Translations under genes and position numbers: made by a program
NCBI GenBank assembly: GCA_013289265.1
Contig: JABDAH010000001.1
Coordinates: 66-61,378, forward strand
DNA: 61,313 bases
Direction: 5' to 3'
DNA from: Alphaproteobacteria bacterium
GTDB lineage: Bacteria; Pseudomonadota; Alphaproteobacteria; UBA9219
Part shown: positions 28,551-36,457 of the stretch, in pieces
Layout of the letters: the number at the start of each line of letters is the position of its first letter
How positions within the stretch are numbered: position 1 is the first letter of the stretch
Notes under the pieces: generated by a model
The model's input: only the letters and a program-made list of their open reading frames with translations
Told to the model about the DNA's origin: nothing
The model's database searches: none

Positions 28551-28603
28551 TTAAGGATAAGTTTTTCTTTTCTTTGTCTGGCGGCATCTCCATAATTTGC
28601 CCG

Positions 28604-29461
28604 ATGTCATTGCAGCCCTATATTCTCTCGGAACCACTTGCCGCCAAAACACCTTTAGTTGTGGATTCCCCGCATTCCGGGCGCATTTACCCAGCTGATT
28701 TTGGTTATAGCTGCCCTTTGGCCTTGTTGCGCCAAACTGAAGACTCCTATGTCGACGAGTTGATCATGGGTGCTGTTAATGCGGGCGGTACCGTCATAAC
28801 GGCTGAGTTTCCACGAAGCTACATTGACGCCAATCGTGCCGAAGACGATATCGACCCCGCCGTTTTATCCGAGCCATGGCCGACGACGTTAAAGCCCAGC
28901 GCCCGTACCTTGCTGGGGCTGGGCCTTGTTCGCCGTTTATGCCGCAGCAATGTTCCGGTTTATGCCGCACCGCTGTCCGTGGCGGAAGTGCAAGAGCGCA
29001 TCGAAAAATTCTACCGGCCCTACCATGCTGCGTTGGCAAATACCCTTTCGCAGGCGGTATCGGAATTCGGGGAATGCTATTTGATTAATGCGCATTCCAT
29101 GCCAAGCCAGAGCCACGAAAATCGCCTGGTGCGTCGACCCGATTTTATTCTGGGCGACCGCGACGGCACTAGCTGTGATCCGTCCTTTACAAGACGCGTG
29201 CAAAATATTCTGCTGGATATGGGCTACAGCGTTGCCTTGAATGATCCGTACAAGGGTGTCGAAATCGCGCGGCGTTATGGCCAGCCGCAGTCGGGTCAGC
29301 ATGCGCTGCAGCTGGAGATCAATCGCCGTCTGTATATGAATGAGCAAACTTTAGAAAAAACTGAAGGCTTTGCGCGACTGCAAAAAAATCTGACAGAATT
29401 TTTCCAGATACTGGCAGCAGAAATCATAAGCGCCGTGCCTGACCGGCTAGCGGCGGAATAG
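28604..29461 (+). CDS. N-formylglutamate amidohydrolase family protein
   Basis: 285-residue metallo-hydrolase of the HutG-like N-formylglutamate deformylase family. Motifs are LVVDSPHSGRIYP, TEDSYVDELI, YIDANRAEDDID, LINAHSMPS and ALQLEINRRLYMNE, which together carry the His/Asp/Glu metal ligands. In histidine breakdown this enzyme releases formate from N-formylglutamate. No hut genes are nearby, so it may act on another formylated or amide substrate. ATG 28604 is used; an in-frame TTG at 28574 is less likely. It is divergent from mreB. Confidence 0.88.
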   Translation: MSLQPYILSEPLAAKTPLVVDSPHSGRIYPADFGYSCPLALLRQTEDSYVDELIMGAVNAGGTVITAEFPRSYIDANRAEDDIDPAVLSEPWPTTLKPSARTLLGLGLVRRLCRSNVPVYAAPLSVAEVQERIEKFYRPYHAALANTLSQAVSEFGECYLINAHSMPSQSHENRLVRRPDFILGDRDGTSCDPSFTRRVQNILLDMGYSVALNDPYKGVEIARRYGQPQSGQHALQLEINRRLYMNEQTLEKTEGFARLQKNLTEFFQILAAEIISAVPDRLAAE

Positions 29462-29914
29462 CTATTCGCCTTCCCGGCGACCTTGGGTCTTGGGGGTTGG
29501 ATGGCTGAGGTTGCCGATTAACTGCTTAATGAGTGTATCGTCATTGCCATAAGTTGGGGTGCGGCGATCAACGGGAGAGATGTCCTCCGCATTCGCCATG
29601 TCCAGATTATGGACATCTGTTACCACGCCCTCGTCATTAAAGCGGATCTGGGTTGCCTGCTGTTTGATAACTTCAGGGTCCAAAAACGAATATTGTTCGG
29701 TCTGGCGGCCGACATAATACCAGGTTTTATCATCAAAAGTGCTGACCATTGTCGGGCTGCCGAGGCTGGCGGCGACTTCTTCGCGTGTGCTGGTGCCCAC
29801 TTTAACGCTGGCTAATTTATCCGGATCGAGGATATTGCCACGGTTAGCCATTGTCGGCTCGCAAGCGCCGAGCAGGCCAATAAGGAGAAGTGAAGAAAGA
29901 ATTGTCAGGCGCAT
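29462..29914 (-). CDS. bamE: BamE / SmpA-OmlA family outer membrane lipoprotein
   Basis: 150-residue lipoprotein with lipobox LLGAC near residues 15-19 and a SmpA/OmlA fold. KVGTSTREEVAASLGSPTMVSTFDDKTWYYV is the family core (landmark only, about residues 40-70). It is a small subunit of the BAM complex that inserts outer-membrane beta barrels. The alphaproteobacterial form often has a longer C-terminal tail, as here. ATG 29914 is chosen over upstream in-frame codons because the signal peptide begins there. It is divergent from the CBP3-like gene with about 50 bases between starts, a conserved alphaproteobacterial pairing. Confidence 0.88.
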   Translation of the reverse strand: MRLTILSSLLLIGLLGACEPTMANRGNILDPDKLASVKVGTSTREEVAASLGSPTMVSTFDDKTWYYVGRQTEQYSFLDPEVIKQQATQIRFNDEGVVTDVHNLDMANAEDISPVDRRTPTYGNDDTLIKQLIGNLSHPTPKTQGRREGE

Positions 29915-29964
29915 ATCTTGACCATGGTCACTATTTTGGTTCACAAAGCAATAGTCTCGAACAG

Positions 29965-30516
29965 ATGAGCATAATAATGTCTTTGCTTCAACGCCTGCAT
30001 CATTTTTTTATCAAGCCCGTGGTCGAACCGCCGGTAGCCGAGCTGTATGCAGCCTGTGTCGATCAGGCGCGGCAGGTGGAATTTTATCAAGATCTTCAGG
30101 TGGCCGATACAATTGATGGGCGTTTCGACCTGTTACTACTGCATGTTTTTTTACTAATGTATCGCCTTCACGAAGCTGGAGCGCTTAAGCAGCAATTGTT
30201 CGATCTGATGTTTGCCGACATGGACCGCAATCTGCGTGAAATGGGCGTGGGCGATATGAGCGTCGGCAAGAAAATCCGTCCTATGATTTCGGCTTTCTAC
30301 GGACGGGGTAAAGCCTATCAAAAAGCTTTAGGCGAGTCAGACGGAGCGCTGGCGGCTACGCTCGGCCGCAATTTGTACGGTAACAGGCAGGTTTCACCTG
30401 AGATTTTGCAGCATATGACGAGCTATGTTCGTCGCGCCGCAGCAAGCTTGGAAAATCAGAACCTTGCCGATATCATGAATGGTAAGGTTACGTTCGCGGA
30501 GCCATTGTTTAAGTGA
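29965..30516 (+). CDS. Ubiquinol-cytochrome c chaperone family protein (CBP3/UQCC1-like)
   Basis: 183-residue protein of the CBP3 family, which in mitochondria chaperones cytochrome b during bc1-complex assembly. Family landmarks are AELYAACVDQARQVEFYQDL, DTIDGRFDLLLLHVFLLMYRL, MDRNLREMGVGDMSVGKKI and AFYGRGKAYQKAL. The start could be ATG 29965 or ATG 29977; the open frame upstream to 29890 overlaps the divergent bamE gene and is unlikely to be used. It begins the run with DUF177, rpmF, plsX, fabH, ihfA. It implies a bc1 complex and respiration. Confidence 0.85.
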   Translation: MSIIMSLLQRLHHFFIKPVVEPPVAELYAACVDQARQVEFYQDLQVADTIDGRFDLLLLHVFLLMYRLHEAGALKQQLFDLMFADMDRNLREMGVGDMSVGKKIRPMISAFYGRGKAYQKALGESDGALAATLGRNLYGNRQVSPEILQHMTSYVRRAAASLENQNLADIMNGKVTFAEPLFK

Positions 30517-30525
30517 GGATTTGAT

Positions 30526-31074
30526 ATGCATATTAAAATTGATTTGGTTCAGCCTGAATTTTCCAGACCTATCGCCTTAGAAAAAATTCCGCCTTCGGGG
30601 ATGGAACAAACTCTGGAAGCTAAGGAAAATGAACGCAAGGCGCTGGCCGAGCGTTTTGGCTTGCTGGAATTATTAAAGCTGGAAGCCAAAATCACGCTGC
30701 ATCCGGCCAGAGCCGATCAAGCCATTGCTGTGACAGGATCACTCATAGCCGATGTGGTGCAGCAATGCGTGATAACGCTGGATCCGTTACCGAGCCATAT
30801 CGAGCACAGTTTTAAGGTTTTTTATGCCGCGCCGGAATTGCTGGAAGGTGGGGCAGGGCCGTCAGACCCTAACGAGGAAGATTTTGAACCCATCATTGAG
30901 GGAGTCATAGATCTGGGGGAATTGGTTGCCCAGAATTTAGGCATTATGCTTGATCCCTATCCCCGCAAGGAAGGGGTAGGCTATATCGAGGCCGGTTTTG
31001 GTGAGGAAAAAAGTGTGCCTGGACCCCTGGCTCAATTGGCAAATTGGCCCAAAAATCCCAAGAAAACGAAGTAA
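30526..31074 (+). CDS. DUF177 (YceD-like) protein
   Basis: 182-residue protein of the DUF177 family, usually encoded just before rpmF and linked in plants and bacteria to 23S rRNA and ribosome assembly. Landmarks are VTGSLIADVVQQCVITLDPLP (the VQQCVIT Cys site), an acidic DPNEEDFEPIIEGVIDLGELV and DPYPRKEGV. It starts 9 bases after the CBP3-like gene. rpmF follows after 108 bases. Confidence 0.88.
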   Translation: MHIKIDLVQPEFSRPIALEKIPPSGMEQTLEAKENERKALAERFGLLELLKLEAKITLHPARADQAIAVTGSLIADVVQQCVITLDPLPSHIEHSFKVFYAAPELLEGGAGPSDPNEEDFEPIIEGVIDLGELVAQNLGIMLDPYPRKEGVGYIEAGFGEEKSVPGPLAQLANWPKNPKKTK

Positions 31075-31182
31075 CTATTAACAAAGAGCTTTAATCCTTG
31101 CTTTTTCTGGCATTTTGCCTAGAAAGACGTGGATTGCGCAGCCTCGAAGGTTCGGGGCGTGCCCTCTATTTGCGAGATAAAC

Positions 31183-31365
31183 ATGGCCGTACCTAAAAAG
31201 AAGACCTCGAAATCCGTGCGCAACATGCGCCGTTCACATCATGCCCTGAAGGCTAAGAATTCAATGGAATGCGCGAATTGCGGCGAACCAAAGCTGTCGC
31301 ATCACATTTGCGCTGCCTGCGGCCATTATGACGGCCGTTCGGTTGTAAAGTCGAAGTCCGCGTAA
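31183..31365 (+). CDS. rpmF: 50S ribosomal protein L32
   Basis: 60-residue ribosomal protein. It begins [20 protein letters not shown], with the zinc-ribbon remnant [14 protein letters not shown] and CAAC. ATG 31183 is the conserved start; the open frame upstream (31129) is spurious. It stands between DUF177 and plsX in the common bacterial order, linking ribosome and phospholipid synthesis. Confidence 0.96.
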   Translation: MAVPKKKTSKSVRNMRRSHHALKAKNSMECANCGEPKLSHHICAACGHYDGRSVVKSKSA

Positions 31366-31392
31366 CATTTCCCGCCTCCGGGGTCCTTTAGC

Positions 31393-32481
31393 ATGACAAC
31401 TAACACCGTGATCGCACTGGATGCGATGGGCGGTGATCGCGCCCCCGGCATCGTCATTGCTGGAGCGGCTTTGGCGCGTGAACGCTATCCGAATGCCAGG
31501 TTTATTTTCTTTGGGGATGAGCAGCAGGTTAAGCCGCTGCTTGATAAATATCCTGTTCTCCAGGCTTCCAGTGAATTGCGCCACACGCCTGATGCTATCA
31601 GCGCCGATTTAAAGCCGTCGCTTGCTTTGCGGCAGGGACGTAATTCCAGCATGCGTATGGCGCTGAACGCCGTCGCGCAAGGTGAAGCCGCCTGCGTCGT
31701 CTCGGCTGGAAATACCGGTGCTTTAATGGCGATGGCCAAATTCGTTTTGAAAACATTACCGGGGATTGACCGTCCCGCTATGGCTTCGATGGTGCCGACC
31801 AAGATCGGCGAGAGCGTCATGCTTGATCTTGGCGCAAATGTCGAATGCGATGCAGAGAATCTGGTGCAGTTCGCCTTGATGGGCTCCATTTTTTGCCGCG
31901 CCGTTCTGGGGATCACCGAACCCACAATCGGGTTGTTGAATATTGGTACTGAAGAACTCAAAGGGCACGACGAAATCCGCACGGCCGCAACAATTTTGCG
32001 CGAACGCCCTGTGCCGGGATCTTTCTACGGCTATGTAGAGGGCAGCGATATTGCCAAAGGCACAGTGGATGTTATCGTCACCGACGGTTTCAGCGGTAAT
32101 ATCGCGCTGAAAACCCTTGAAGGCACCGCGCAGTTGATGAGCTATTTCATGCGCCAGACACTTACATCTTCATTTAGCGCCAAGCTTGGTTATATTTTTG
32201 CGCGCGGCGCGATGCAGAAATTGAAAATGCGCATTGATCCACGTCGTTATAATGGCGCGATGTTTCTTGGGTTGCAGGGCATCTGTGTGAAAAGCCACGG
32301 CGGCACCGATCACGTCGGTTTTGCCAACGCTGTCGGCGTGGCCCATGATCTTGTTGCGCATAATTTCAACAAAGATATTTCTGAAGAATTAGCGCGGCAA
32401 TATGGCGTGCTGGGTACTGTGCCGGCCCTATCGGAAACTGAATTACCAGAAGCCCCTAAACTTACTGACGGAAGTCTCTAA
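31393..32481 (+). CDS. plsX: Phosphate acyltransferase PlsX
   Basis: 362-residue soluble enzyme that makes acyl-phosphate from acyl-ACP for phospholipid synthesis. Motifs are [15 protein letters not shown] at the N-terminus, [43 protein letters not shown] and [16 protein letters not shown]. It is 27 bases behind rpmF, and its stop codon overlaps the fabH start by one base (TAATG). Confidence 0.96.
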   Translation: MTTNTVIALDAMGGDRAPGIVIAGAALARERYPNARFIFFGDEQQVKPLLDKYPVLQASSELRHTPDAISADLKPSLALRQGRNSSMRMALNAVAQGEAACVVSAGNTGALMAMAKFVLKTLPGIDRPAMASMVPTKIGESVMLDLGANVECDAENLVQFALMGSIFCRAVLGITEPTIGLLNIGTEELKGHDEIRTAATILRERPVPGSFYGYVEGSDIAKGTVDVIVTDGFSGNIALKTLEGTAQLMSYFMRQTLTSSFSAKLGYIFARGAMQKLKMRIDPRRYNGAMFLGLQGICVKSHGGTDHVGFANAVGVAHDLVAHNFNKDISEELARQYGVLGTVPALSETELPEAPKLTDGSL

Positions 32482-33452
32482 TGCGCCGTTCGGTTATTCT
32501 TGGCTGCGGCAGTTATTTGCCGAAAACCATTTTGACCAATGACGAACTTGCCAAGCGTGTCGATACAACTGATGAGTGGATTTCCAAGCGTACGGGCATC
32601 AAAAGCCGTCACATAGCTGCTGCCGATGAAAAAACCTCCGATTTAGCCCTCGCTGCTTCACGTGAAGCGCTGGCTGAGGCCGGGCTGGATGCCACCGATA
32701 TTGACGTTATCGTCGTCGCGACAACCACACCTGATAATACTTTTCCGGCAACGGCCGCCAAGGTGCAAGCGCTGCTTGGCATGACCAAGGGCTTTGCGTT
32801 TGATGTGCAGGCTGTTTGTTCCGGCTTCGTCTATGCACTGGCGATAGCTGATAATTTCATCCGCCTTGGCCAGGCTAACAAGGCTCTGGTTATCGGGGCT
32901 GAGACATTCTCACGGCTGCTCGACTGGAATGACCGTGGCACCTGCGTATTGTTCGGCGATGGGGCAGGGGCGGTTGTATTGGGCGCGATCGAGGGTAAGG
33001 GCGATAATACCGACAGGGGTATTCTCTCCACACATTTGCACTCGGACGGCCGCCATTATGATCTGCTAGCAGCGGACGGCGGGCCGGGCTCTACCGGAAC
33101 AACTGGCCATGTACGTATGGAAGGGCAAGAAGTGTTTCGGCACGCTGTACAGAATTTGGCTGATGTCGTAGATGAAGCCTTGGCTGCAAATAATTTAAAA
33201 CCCGAACAAATTGACTGGCTGGTGCCACATCAGGCGAACCAACGAATCATCGAGGGAACCGCAAAGAAGCTGCACATGTCACCGGACCGGGTCGTGGTGA
33301 CCATCGCTGATCATGCCAATACTTCGGCGGCTTCTATTCCTCTGGCTTTGGCAGCTGCCAGCAAGGACGGACGCCTGAAACAAGGGCAATTAGTTTTGCT
33401 GGATGCAATGGGTGGCGGCTTTACATGGGGCGCCGCTATGGTGCGGTGGTAG
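32481..33452 (+). CDS. fabH: 3-oxoacyl-ACP synthase III
   Basis: 323-residue condensing enzyme that starts fatty-acid synthesis from acetyl-CoA and malonyl-ACP. The catalytic triad is present: Cys in [13 protein letters not shown] (near 113), His in [11 protein letters not shown] (near 250) and Asn in [14 protein letters not shown] (near 280). The N-terminal [16 protein letters not shown] is typical. The start overlaps the plsX stop, so translation is coupled. After it comes a 157-base gap with the ihfA promoter region. Confidence 0.97.
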   Translation: MRRSVILGCGSYLPKTILTNDELAKRVDTTDEWISKRTGIKSRHIAAADEKTSDLALAASREALAEAGLDATDIDVIVVATTTPDNTFPATAAKVQALLGMTKGFAFDVQAVCSGFVYALAIADNFIRLGQANKALVIGAETFSRLLDWNDRGTCVLFGDGAGAVVLGAIEGKGDNTDRGILSTHLHSDGRHYDLLAADGGPGSTGTTGHVRMEGQEVFRHAVQNLADVVDEALAANNLKPEQIDWLVPHQANQRIIEGTAKKLHMSPDRVVVTIADHANTSAASIPLALAAASKDGRLKQGQLVLLDAMGGGFTWGAAMVRW

Positions 33453-33609
33453 AGAATCAGCAGGCGGGATCAAGATACAATAAGATGTTAATCTGACAGA
33501 TCAGTTTAACTAAGTTCTTGATCCTGTTTCCTTTCAAGCGATTCCGATTTGACCAAAACGCAAATACCGATTACCCTTTCGACTCAGTCCTATTAAGACG
33601 GAGTACATA

Positions 33610-33957
33610 ATGACCGAAAGCACCGTCACTCGCGCGCAATTAGCCGAAGCTGTTTATCAGGAAGTCGGCTTGTCGCGTAATGATTCAGCGCAGCTTGTTG
33701 ATGTGATCCTTGAAGAGATCAGCCAGGCTCTTATCAAAGACGAAATGGTCAAGCTTTCTTCCTTCGGCAGTTTCCAGGTTCGCAGCAAAGGCGAGCGCGT
33801 TGGCCGTAACCCCAAGACGGGCGAGGAAGTTCCTATTCTGCCGCGCCGTGTTCTGGTCTTCCGTGCCAGTCACGTTCTCAAAGACAAGATCAATCGCGCT
33901 CTTGGTGGCGCGACAGGTGGTTCATCCGACACTCCTACAAAGGAAGGTGAAGCATGA
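33610..33957 (+). CDS. ihfA: Integration host factor subunit alpha
   Basis: 115-residue HU/IHF-family DNA-bending protein. The body ([41 protein letters not shown]) fits IhfA, with the DNA-kinking Pro in RNPKTGE. The C-terminus has a 17-residue Gly/Ser/Thr-rich extension ([17 protein letters not shown]) beyond the usual length of about 99. Its stop overlaps the ATG of the MerR gene by 4 bases. IHF may take part in recombination of the neighbouring integrative element, which is inference. Confidence 0.93.
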   Translation: MTESTVTRAQLAEAVYQEVGLSRNDSAQLVDVILEEISQALIKDEMVKLSSFGSFQVRSKGERVGRNPKTGEEVPILPRRVLVFRASHVLKDKINRALGGATGGSSDTPTKEGEA

Positions 33958-34499
33958 CGGGGCCGTTTACTTCCAATCCACCATCAGTGGCTATGCCATC
34001 GCCGTCGAACCCGCCACTTTCCATGCCGCTTCGTGCGCCGGAAATGAAATCCCCGACGGCATTCCGCACTATCAGTGAAGTCGCTACAGATCTCTCGGTG
34101 CCACAGCATGTGCTGCGTTTCTGGGAAAGTAAGTTTCAGCAAATTCGCCCGCTAAAGCGTGGTGGCGGTCGCCGTTACTATCGGCCTGAAGATATTCAAC
34201 TGATCAGCAGCATTAAGGATTTACTTTATAATCAAGGCTTCACCATTCGCGGTGTGCAGAAACTGCTGAAAGAAAATGGCCGTTTCCCATCTGCACGTTC
34301 GATGGTGCCCGATCCGCAAGTGCCTGCTTCTGTGCTATCGCATCATCATACCGCGTCGGCCTCGGGTGGAGCTCTGTCAACGCAACCGCCCGCACAACCA
34401 GCTGCGCGTAGCTTGTCGCCAGAAAAACGCCGCGAGATTGAAGGTGTTTTATCGGCATTAAAGTCGTTGCGCGAATTACTTCGGCAAAGCGGAATTTAA
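33954..34499 (+). CDS. MerR-family transcriptional regulator
   Basis: 181-residue regulator. An N-terminal Pro/Ser-rich leader of about 35 residues precedes a MerR winged-helix domain ([45 protein letters not shown]), with the AFTIRGV-like start of the coupling helix. A low-complexity linker and a basic C-terminal helix ([22 protein letters not shown]) follow. This MerR protein behind ihfA is a conserved alphaproteobacterial neighbour of unknown target. It overlaps ihfA by 4 bases. The integration target tRNA-Pro lies 133 bases downstream. Confidence 0.88.
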   Translation: MTGPFTSNPPSVAMPSPSNPPLSMPLRAPEMKSPTAFRTISEVATDLSVPQHVLRFWESKFQQIRPLKRGGGRRYYRPEDIQLISSIKDLLYNQGFTIRGVQKLLKENGRFPSARSMVPDPQVPASVLSHHHTASASGGALSTQPPAQPAARSLSPEKRREIEGVLSALKSLRELLRQSGI

Positions 34500-34632
34500 G
34501 TTAGCTGTTGTCTTGAGGTTGGTAAAAAGGCCCTATGTTTATTGTTTATTTTGGAATAACAGATCGCGCATAACGGCGGTTGCCTTCCCATCAGCTGCAT
34601 TCTATAGTCCGGCCCTTCCTATCCTTTAATGT

Positions 34633-34709
34633 CGGGACGTAGCGCAGCCTGGTAGCGCATCAGTCTGGGGGACTGGGGGTCGCAAGTTCAAATCTTGTCG
34701 TCCCGACCA
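34633..34709 (+). tRNA. tRNA-Pro(GGG)
   Basis: 77 bases including encoded CCA. The acceptor stem CGGGACG pairs with CGTCCCG; the D arm AGCGCAGCCTGGTAGCGC matches the proline tRNA pattern; the anticodon stem TCAGT/ACTGG holds the loop CTGGGGG with anticodon GGG; the T arm has GTTCAAATC. The 3' half (34665-34702) is the left copy of a 38-base direct repeat used as attachment site. The final bases of the acceptor strand and CCA (34703-34709) are therefore supplied from the element side. Confidence 0.96.
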
Positions 34710-35958
34710 TTAAATTCAAAGGCTTATCCATCGTCGGCAGAAGCAGCTTGATCTCCGTGTGCGACTCTTGCGTGCGACTTTTGACTTTTTCAGCCGGTTT
34801 GAGATTAAAATTAATGCTCTCAACAGCCTTGCGTGTCACCTCGTCGGCTATCCGAATATAGCGCCGCGTTGTCTCAAAATCCTTATGCCTTGCCAGTTGC
34901 TGCGCCACCGGAGCAGGGGCTGCCATCGCTACGGCTGTCACGAAAGTAGCTTTGGTATTGTGGAATTTATGCTGGCCTTCAAGACCGCAGGCCCTCAGCA
35001 CCCGGTGCCACGCGGTATCCAGATGTTTGATTGGTCGCCATTTGCCATTCTTTCCAGCCTTGTAGGAAATCAAATGTTGGATACCGCGCTCCTTTGCCTG
35101 TTCCATCAAGCGTTGCAGAATTTCCACGGCCTCTTTGTTAGCGGGAATAAATTCGCCGCGCTTGCCTTTAGTTTCATCGCCACGCAACCAGACGCCCCGA
35201 TTATCAAGGTCAACATGGTTGATCGTCAAAGACAAGGCTTCGCGTTGCCGAAAGCCCATCAAGATACAAAGTCTGATCGTATCCGCTAAATGCGGCGGTG
35301 CTTCTTCTAAAATTCTACCGATGTCTGTAGGGGATATCGGGCGCGGTAGTGCATCTGGTTCCTGCAGCTTCGGTACATGAGGTGGAGCCATCAACAGTGG
35401 CTGCCCATTATTGGGGTCGCGTTGCTTAGCCATAATACCAAGCGCTTTCCGCAGCGCATCAAGGTAGCGGTTGATCGTGCTGTCAGACCGCGTGCGTTCA
35501 CTTTCGCGCCAGCAGCTTTCTTCGGTTTTGCCTAAGGGCAGGGGATCGCCGGGTTTGACGCCGCCCCCTGTCCAGATTTTGATTTTCTGCGTTCTGGCCC
35601 AAGCAATATAGTCCCAGATAAGCGTTTCGGTGATGGCCATAATCGGCGTCGTCTCACCGAAATGAGCCAGAAGCTCACGGACATAAATTCTTTGATTGCC
35701 CCAGCTGCGTCCGCCTTTCACCTGCGCGATATAGGCTGCCATAGCTTGTGCAAACGTAATCGTGAAGGGCAAAATCGGCAGAATAGGACGTGCTTCAAGA
35801 ACAGCGGCTTTGACTTTGGTTTCGATCTCCTTGGCCTGACTCTTTGTTTCAGCTCCAGCGCCCGTTTTTGGGTCGATGCAATAATTGCTATAACGTTTAT
35901 GCGCGATGATAAAATTATAGCGCCACTGTTTACGTTCTTTATCGAAATAGACGGCCAT
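34660..35958 (-). CDS. Tyrosine recombinase (integrase) of the tRNA-Pro element
   Basis: 432-residue site-specific recombinase. An N-terminal arm/core-binding part (IMAITETLIWDYIAWARTQK) precedes the catalytic domain with the first Arg in LMGFRQREALSLTINH, HNTKATFVTAVA in the place of the usual HxxR box, LARHKDFETTRRYI with the second His, and the nucleophile Tyr (near residue 380). The second Arg appears to be Lys. The stop codon and last 13 residues (TTRFELATPSPPD) lie antisense inside tRNA-Pro. In the excised circle the frame would instead continue past the core into the right end and finish ANTFVFKMLKNKIISNDL, 18 residues in place of one Asp. ATG 35958 follows TTGGAGAAACC. Some N-terminal motifs resemble P4/XerC-like integrases. 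Confidence 0.9.
   Translation of the reverse strand: MAVYFDKERKQWRYNFIIAHKRYSNYCIDPKTGAGAETKSQAKEIETKVKAAVLEARPILPILPFTITFAQAMAAYIAQVKGGRSWGNQRIYVRELLAHFGETTPIMAITETLIWDYIAWARTQKIKIWTGGGVKPGDPLPLGKTEESCWRESERTRSDSTINRYLDALRKALGIMAKQRDPNNGQPLLMAPPHVPKLQEPDALPRPISPTDIGRILEEAPPHLADTIRLCILMGFRQREALSLTINHVDLDNRGVWLRGDETKGKRGEFIPANKEAVEILQRLMEQAKERGIQHLISYKAGKNGKWRPIKHLDTAWHRVLRACGLEGQHKFHNTKATFVTAVAMAAPAPVAQQLARHKDFETTRRYIRIADEVTRKAVESINFNLKPAEKVKSRTQESHTEIKLLLPTMDKPLNLMVGTTRFELATPSPPD
34665..34702 (+). repeat. attL core, 38-base direct repeat
   Basis: Begins CTGGGGGACTGGGGGTCGCA and ends CTTGTCGTC. It is identical over all 38 bases to 46462-46499; the base on either side differs between the copies. 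It covers the anticodon loop to the distal acceptor strand of tRNA-Pro. Confidence 0.95.
34759..34779 (+). promoter_or_regulatory. Candidate integrase arm-type sites, left end
   Basis: GTGCGACT occurs twice, at 34759-34766 and 34772-34779, 13 bases apart, inside the integrase 3' coding region. The same octamer occurs at 46371-46378 near the right end, within a shared GTGTGCGACT...TGCGTGC context. Direct repeats inside both ends are what lambda-type integrases use as arm sites. The assignment is by pattern only. Confidence 0.5.
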
Positions 35959-36025
35959 GGTTTCTCCAATCTAGCAGGTAAGAAATAAAGTCATAATTGC
36001 TGTTTAAATGAATAACCTCATCCAT

Positions 36026-36069
36026 GTTACTTACGAAAAAATAAGTAACGAAATTGGCACTTTTCGTTA
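36026..36069. promoter_or_regulatory. Palindromes upstream of the integrase gene
   Basis: In the 169 bases between the integrase and the excisionase-like gene, GTTACTTA (36026-36033) and TAAGTAAC (36042-36049) form a perfect 8-base inverted repeat. An overlapping pair, TAACGAA (36046-36052) and TTCGTTA (36063-36069), forms a second. The sequence TTGGCAC recurs at 36055 and 36077. They lie where an operator for integrase control, or Xis binding sites, would be expected. The role is inferred. Confidence 0.45.
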
Positions 36070-36127
36070 GTTATTTTTGGCACTGTGTCTGGTAAATTTG
36101 CTAACTCATTGAAAATACACGAGCTGT

Positions 36128-36457
36128 TCAAATCACACCTGCCTGTTTGAGCAAAGCCAGAGCATTGCGGTGCGCGTTGCTTCTCCATGGATTGTCCTTT
36201 CTGGTGGGGTGACTAGGAGTCTGACTATGCGGGTTAGCTGCAATAACTTTTTGCCGCTCCTGATAATCGCGCAAACTATCTGAAAAAATACGCAGGTGGT
36301 GATTGCCGACATGATGCGCTTCAAGAAAGCCGGTGTGTATGAGTTTATACACCGTTGAAATACTGATTTGTAGCAACTCCGCTGCCTGCTTTACGCGTAG
36401 GCTGGGCCGATGCATGCTGGTTGTGTCTATCTCACTACCGGGATGTTTATCGTTCAT
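36128..36457 (-). CDS. Excisionase-like helix-turn-helix protein
   Basis: 109-residue protein whose centre matches the helix-turn-helix 17 / excisionase type: LRVKQAAELLQISISTVYKLIHTGFLEAHHVGNHH is the DNA-binding unit (about residues 18-52, landmark), with the SISTVYKLI recognition helix. It is probably the recombination directionality factor or the element's regulator. Start ATG 36457 overlaps the relaxase stop in an ATGA, so it is coupled to the relaxase gene; the open frame farther upstream lies inside the relaxase gene. The integrase follows on the same strand. Confidence 0.72.
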   Translation of the reverse strand: MNDKHPGSEIDTTSMHRPSLRVKQAAELLQISISTVYKLIHTGFLEAHHVGNHHLRIFSDSLRDYQERQKVIAANPHSQTPSHPTRKDNPWRSNAHRNALALLKQAGVI

